Positions 4,493 to 5,704 of a DNA stretch of 5,704 bases are shown one piece after another; position 1 is the first letter of the stretch; every line of letters begins with the position of its first letter. The stretch is taken from positions 1 to 5,704 of the forward strand of contig JAUWIQ010000151.1 of NCBI GenBank assembly GCA_030605285.1. Direction: 5' to 3'. Source of the DNA: Planctomycetota bacterium. Lineage in GTDB: Bacteria; Planctomycetota; Planctomycetia; Pirellulales; UBA7805. Position numbers and translations under genes: made by a program. The notes beneath the pieces are model-generated. The model saw only the letters and a list, made by a program, of their open reading frames with translations. It was not told where the DNA came from and made no database searches.

Positions 4493-5704
4493 ATGTCGCA
4501 GTTAAGTAATCGTTGTTGGTTGATCGTCTGGATTACGCTCGCAGTCGTGGTCCTGGCAGAGGAGACTTCTGCCGAGGTGCCGCAGGGTAACCGCCCGGGT
4601 CTTGTCCGGGAAAAACCGGCGAGCGGGCGGTTTGTGAAGACGGATCAGGGCTTCATGGTCCCTTACCGGCAAACCATTCCCGGCACGGAGATCCGTTTTG
4701 AAATGGTGCCAATTCCCGCGGGCAGCTTCTTGATGGGCAGTCCCGAGAGCGAGGAAAATCGCGTTGCGGATGAGGGTCCGCAGGGAAAAGTATCGGTCGC
4801 GGCCTTCTGGATCAGCAAGCATGAAGTTACCTGGGGAGAGTATCACGTCTTCATGGATCTTTACGCACGGCTGAAGCAGATTGAGGGGTTACGCTATCTG
4901 CTCTCGGATAATGAGCAGATCGATTTGGAGGGTAAATCGCCTCAGCAAGTGAAGGAAATCAAAACGGCGTTGGCCCGACAGGAGACTGCACGCAGGGCAT
5001 TACGTGTGCAACTCGAATCACCTCAGTTGAAAGCGCTCCGCAAACATCTGGAGCGGCTGCCTGAGGATGTTGATGCCATTACCGCACCGACAGAACTCTA
5101 CGAGCCGGACATCACCTACGAGTATGGTAGCGATGCCGACCAGCCAGCGGTCACAATGACTCAATATGCCGCCAAGCAATATTCGAAGTGGTTGAGTAAA
5201 TTGACGGACATCTTCTACCGTCTTCCGAGTGAGGCAGAATGGGAATATGCCTGCCGAGCGGGAACGGCAACCGCGTATCACTTTGGTGACGAGGTTTCCC
5301 TTTTAGGTCAGTATGCATGGTACGCAGACAATTCGGATGAGGCGTTGCATGCGGTGGGAACAAAAACCCCCAATCCCTGGGGCCTTTATGATATGTATGG
5401 CAATGTTGCCGAGTGGGTCCTCGATGCCCACGATCCCGCGGGGTACCCCACAGAGAAGAAGGGGTTGTCCAAGGACAGGATCGCGTGGCCTCTCCCGCCT
5501 TTTCCCCGAGCGATACGCGGAGGGTCCTGGGAAAGCGGCGCTGCCGAATGCCGATCGGCGTCCCGTTTGGGATCACGCGACGAAGAGTGGAAAGAGGAGG
5601 ATCCCAATTTACCCAAAAGTCCCTGGTGGTTTACAACGGATCCAGCGCGTGGCATTGGTTTTCGTCTAGTCGCCCCCCTCACGGTGCCGGATGCGGAAGC
5701 AAAA
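4493..5704 (+). CDS. Secreted SUMF1-type (formylglycine-generating enzyme-like) protein, lacking one catalytic Cys; 3' truncated
   Basis: The frame stays open for 404 codons to the window edge. Residues 1-27 look like a Sec signal peptide: Arg7, then a hydrophobic core at about 9-22, with likely cleavage after 'TSA' (25-27), so the protein should be exported. The SUMF1 / FGE-sulfatase domain follows: 'MVPIPAGSFLMGSPESE' (71-87), 'ISKHEVTWGEY' (107-117), 'YRLPSEAEWEYACRAGT' (242-258), 'NPWGLYDMYGNVAEW' (294-308), 'IRGGSW' (341-346) and 'GIGFRLV' (387-393). A charged, helical insert of about 90 residues (122-212) splits the usual domain. Aligning 'RGGSW' with true FGEs puts Ser348 at the first catalytic cysteine and Cys353 at the second, so copper-dependent formylglycine formation is doubtful. 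A structural or ligand-binding role is more likely, as for many planctomycete paralogues. ATG 4493 has no clear Shine-Dalgarno. GTG 4457 is the only other start before the in-frame stop at 4448-4450. It is probably not part of the PKS operon. Confidence 0.92.
   Translation, partial: MSQLSNRCWLIVWITLAVVVLAEETSAEVPQGNRPGLVREKPASGRFVKTDQGFMVPYRQTIPGTEIRFEMVPIPAGSFLMGSPESEENRVADEGPQGKVSVAAFWISKHEVTWGEYHVFMDLYARLKQIEGLRYLLSDNEQIDLEGKSPQQVKEIKTALARQETARRALRVQLESPQLKALRKHLERLPEDVDAITAPTELYEPDITYEYGSDADQPAVTMTQYAAKQYSKWLSKLTDIFYRLPSEAEWEYACRAGTATAYHFGDEVSLLGQYAWYADNSDEALHAVGTKTPNPWGLYDMYGNVAEWVLDAHDPAGYPTEKKGLSKDRIAWPLPPFPRAIRGGSWESGAAECRSASRLGSRDEEWKEEDPNLPKSPWWFTTDPARGIGFRLVAPLTVPDAEAK

Noticed and set aside
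1..5704. CRISPR arrays, tRNA or rRNA genes, insertion sequences, integrases, phage or defence genes
   Set aside because: No regularly spaced repeats, no tRNA- or rRNA-like conserved segments, no transposase or integrase motifs, and no terminal inverted repeats were found on either strand.

Overview
This window looks like chromosomal DNA of a member of the Planctomycetota, most likely Pirellulales-like. That is an inference from gene content, with no marker gene to confirm it. Two things point there. One is a compact methyltransferase / FAD oxidoreductase / type III polyketide synthase (PKS) operon of a kind widespread in that phylum. The other is a secreted formylglycine-generating-enzyme-like (SUMF1-type) protein with the long charged helical insert and a 'VTMTQYAAKQY' segment that I associate with planctomycete paralogues. 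GC content is moderate to high by eye. All recognised genes are on the + strand.

Layout. (1) Positions 1-833 hold the 3' part of an unrecognised protein ending in a very acidic segment. (2) Positions 834-1177 are a 344-nt gap with no convincing gene. It has a perfect TATAAT hexamer between the arms of a 6-bp inverted repeat, and on the minus strand a short peptide resembling one half of a zinc ribbon. (3) Positions 1178-4298 are a three-gene operon: class I SAM methyltransferase, geranylgeranyl-reductase-like FAD oxidoreductase, and type III PKS with an intact Cys-His-Asn triad. Both junctions are 4-nt ATGA overlaps, so the three proteins are probably translationally coupled. (4) Positions 4299-4492 are a 194-nt gap with a weak terminator-like hairpin, a 7-bp tandem duplication, a 12-bp palindrome and a possible -10 box. 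(5) From 4493 to the window end is a secreted SUMF1-type protein, cut off at its 3' end.

How the genes work together. Type III PKSs of this operon type have been linked to 5-alkylresorcinol synthesis, and the PKS/oxidoreductase/methyltransferase set parallels the hierridin genes of picocyanobacteria. The simplest model is that the PKS extends a fatty acyl starter with malonyl-CoA and cyclises it to an alkylresorcinol. The FAD enzyme then oxidises (probably hydroxylates) the ring, and the methyltransferase O-methylates it to give a methoxylated lipophilic phenol. Family membership is read from the sequence. The product is inferred. The operon type is therefore not new, although the end product and purpose in planctomycetes are, as far as I know, unresolved. 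The SUMF1-type gene is probably a separate transcription unit. It lacks one of the two catalytic cysteines of true formylglycine-generating enzymes, so it should not be read as a sulfatase activator.
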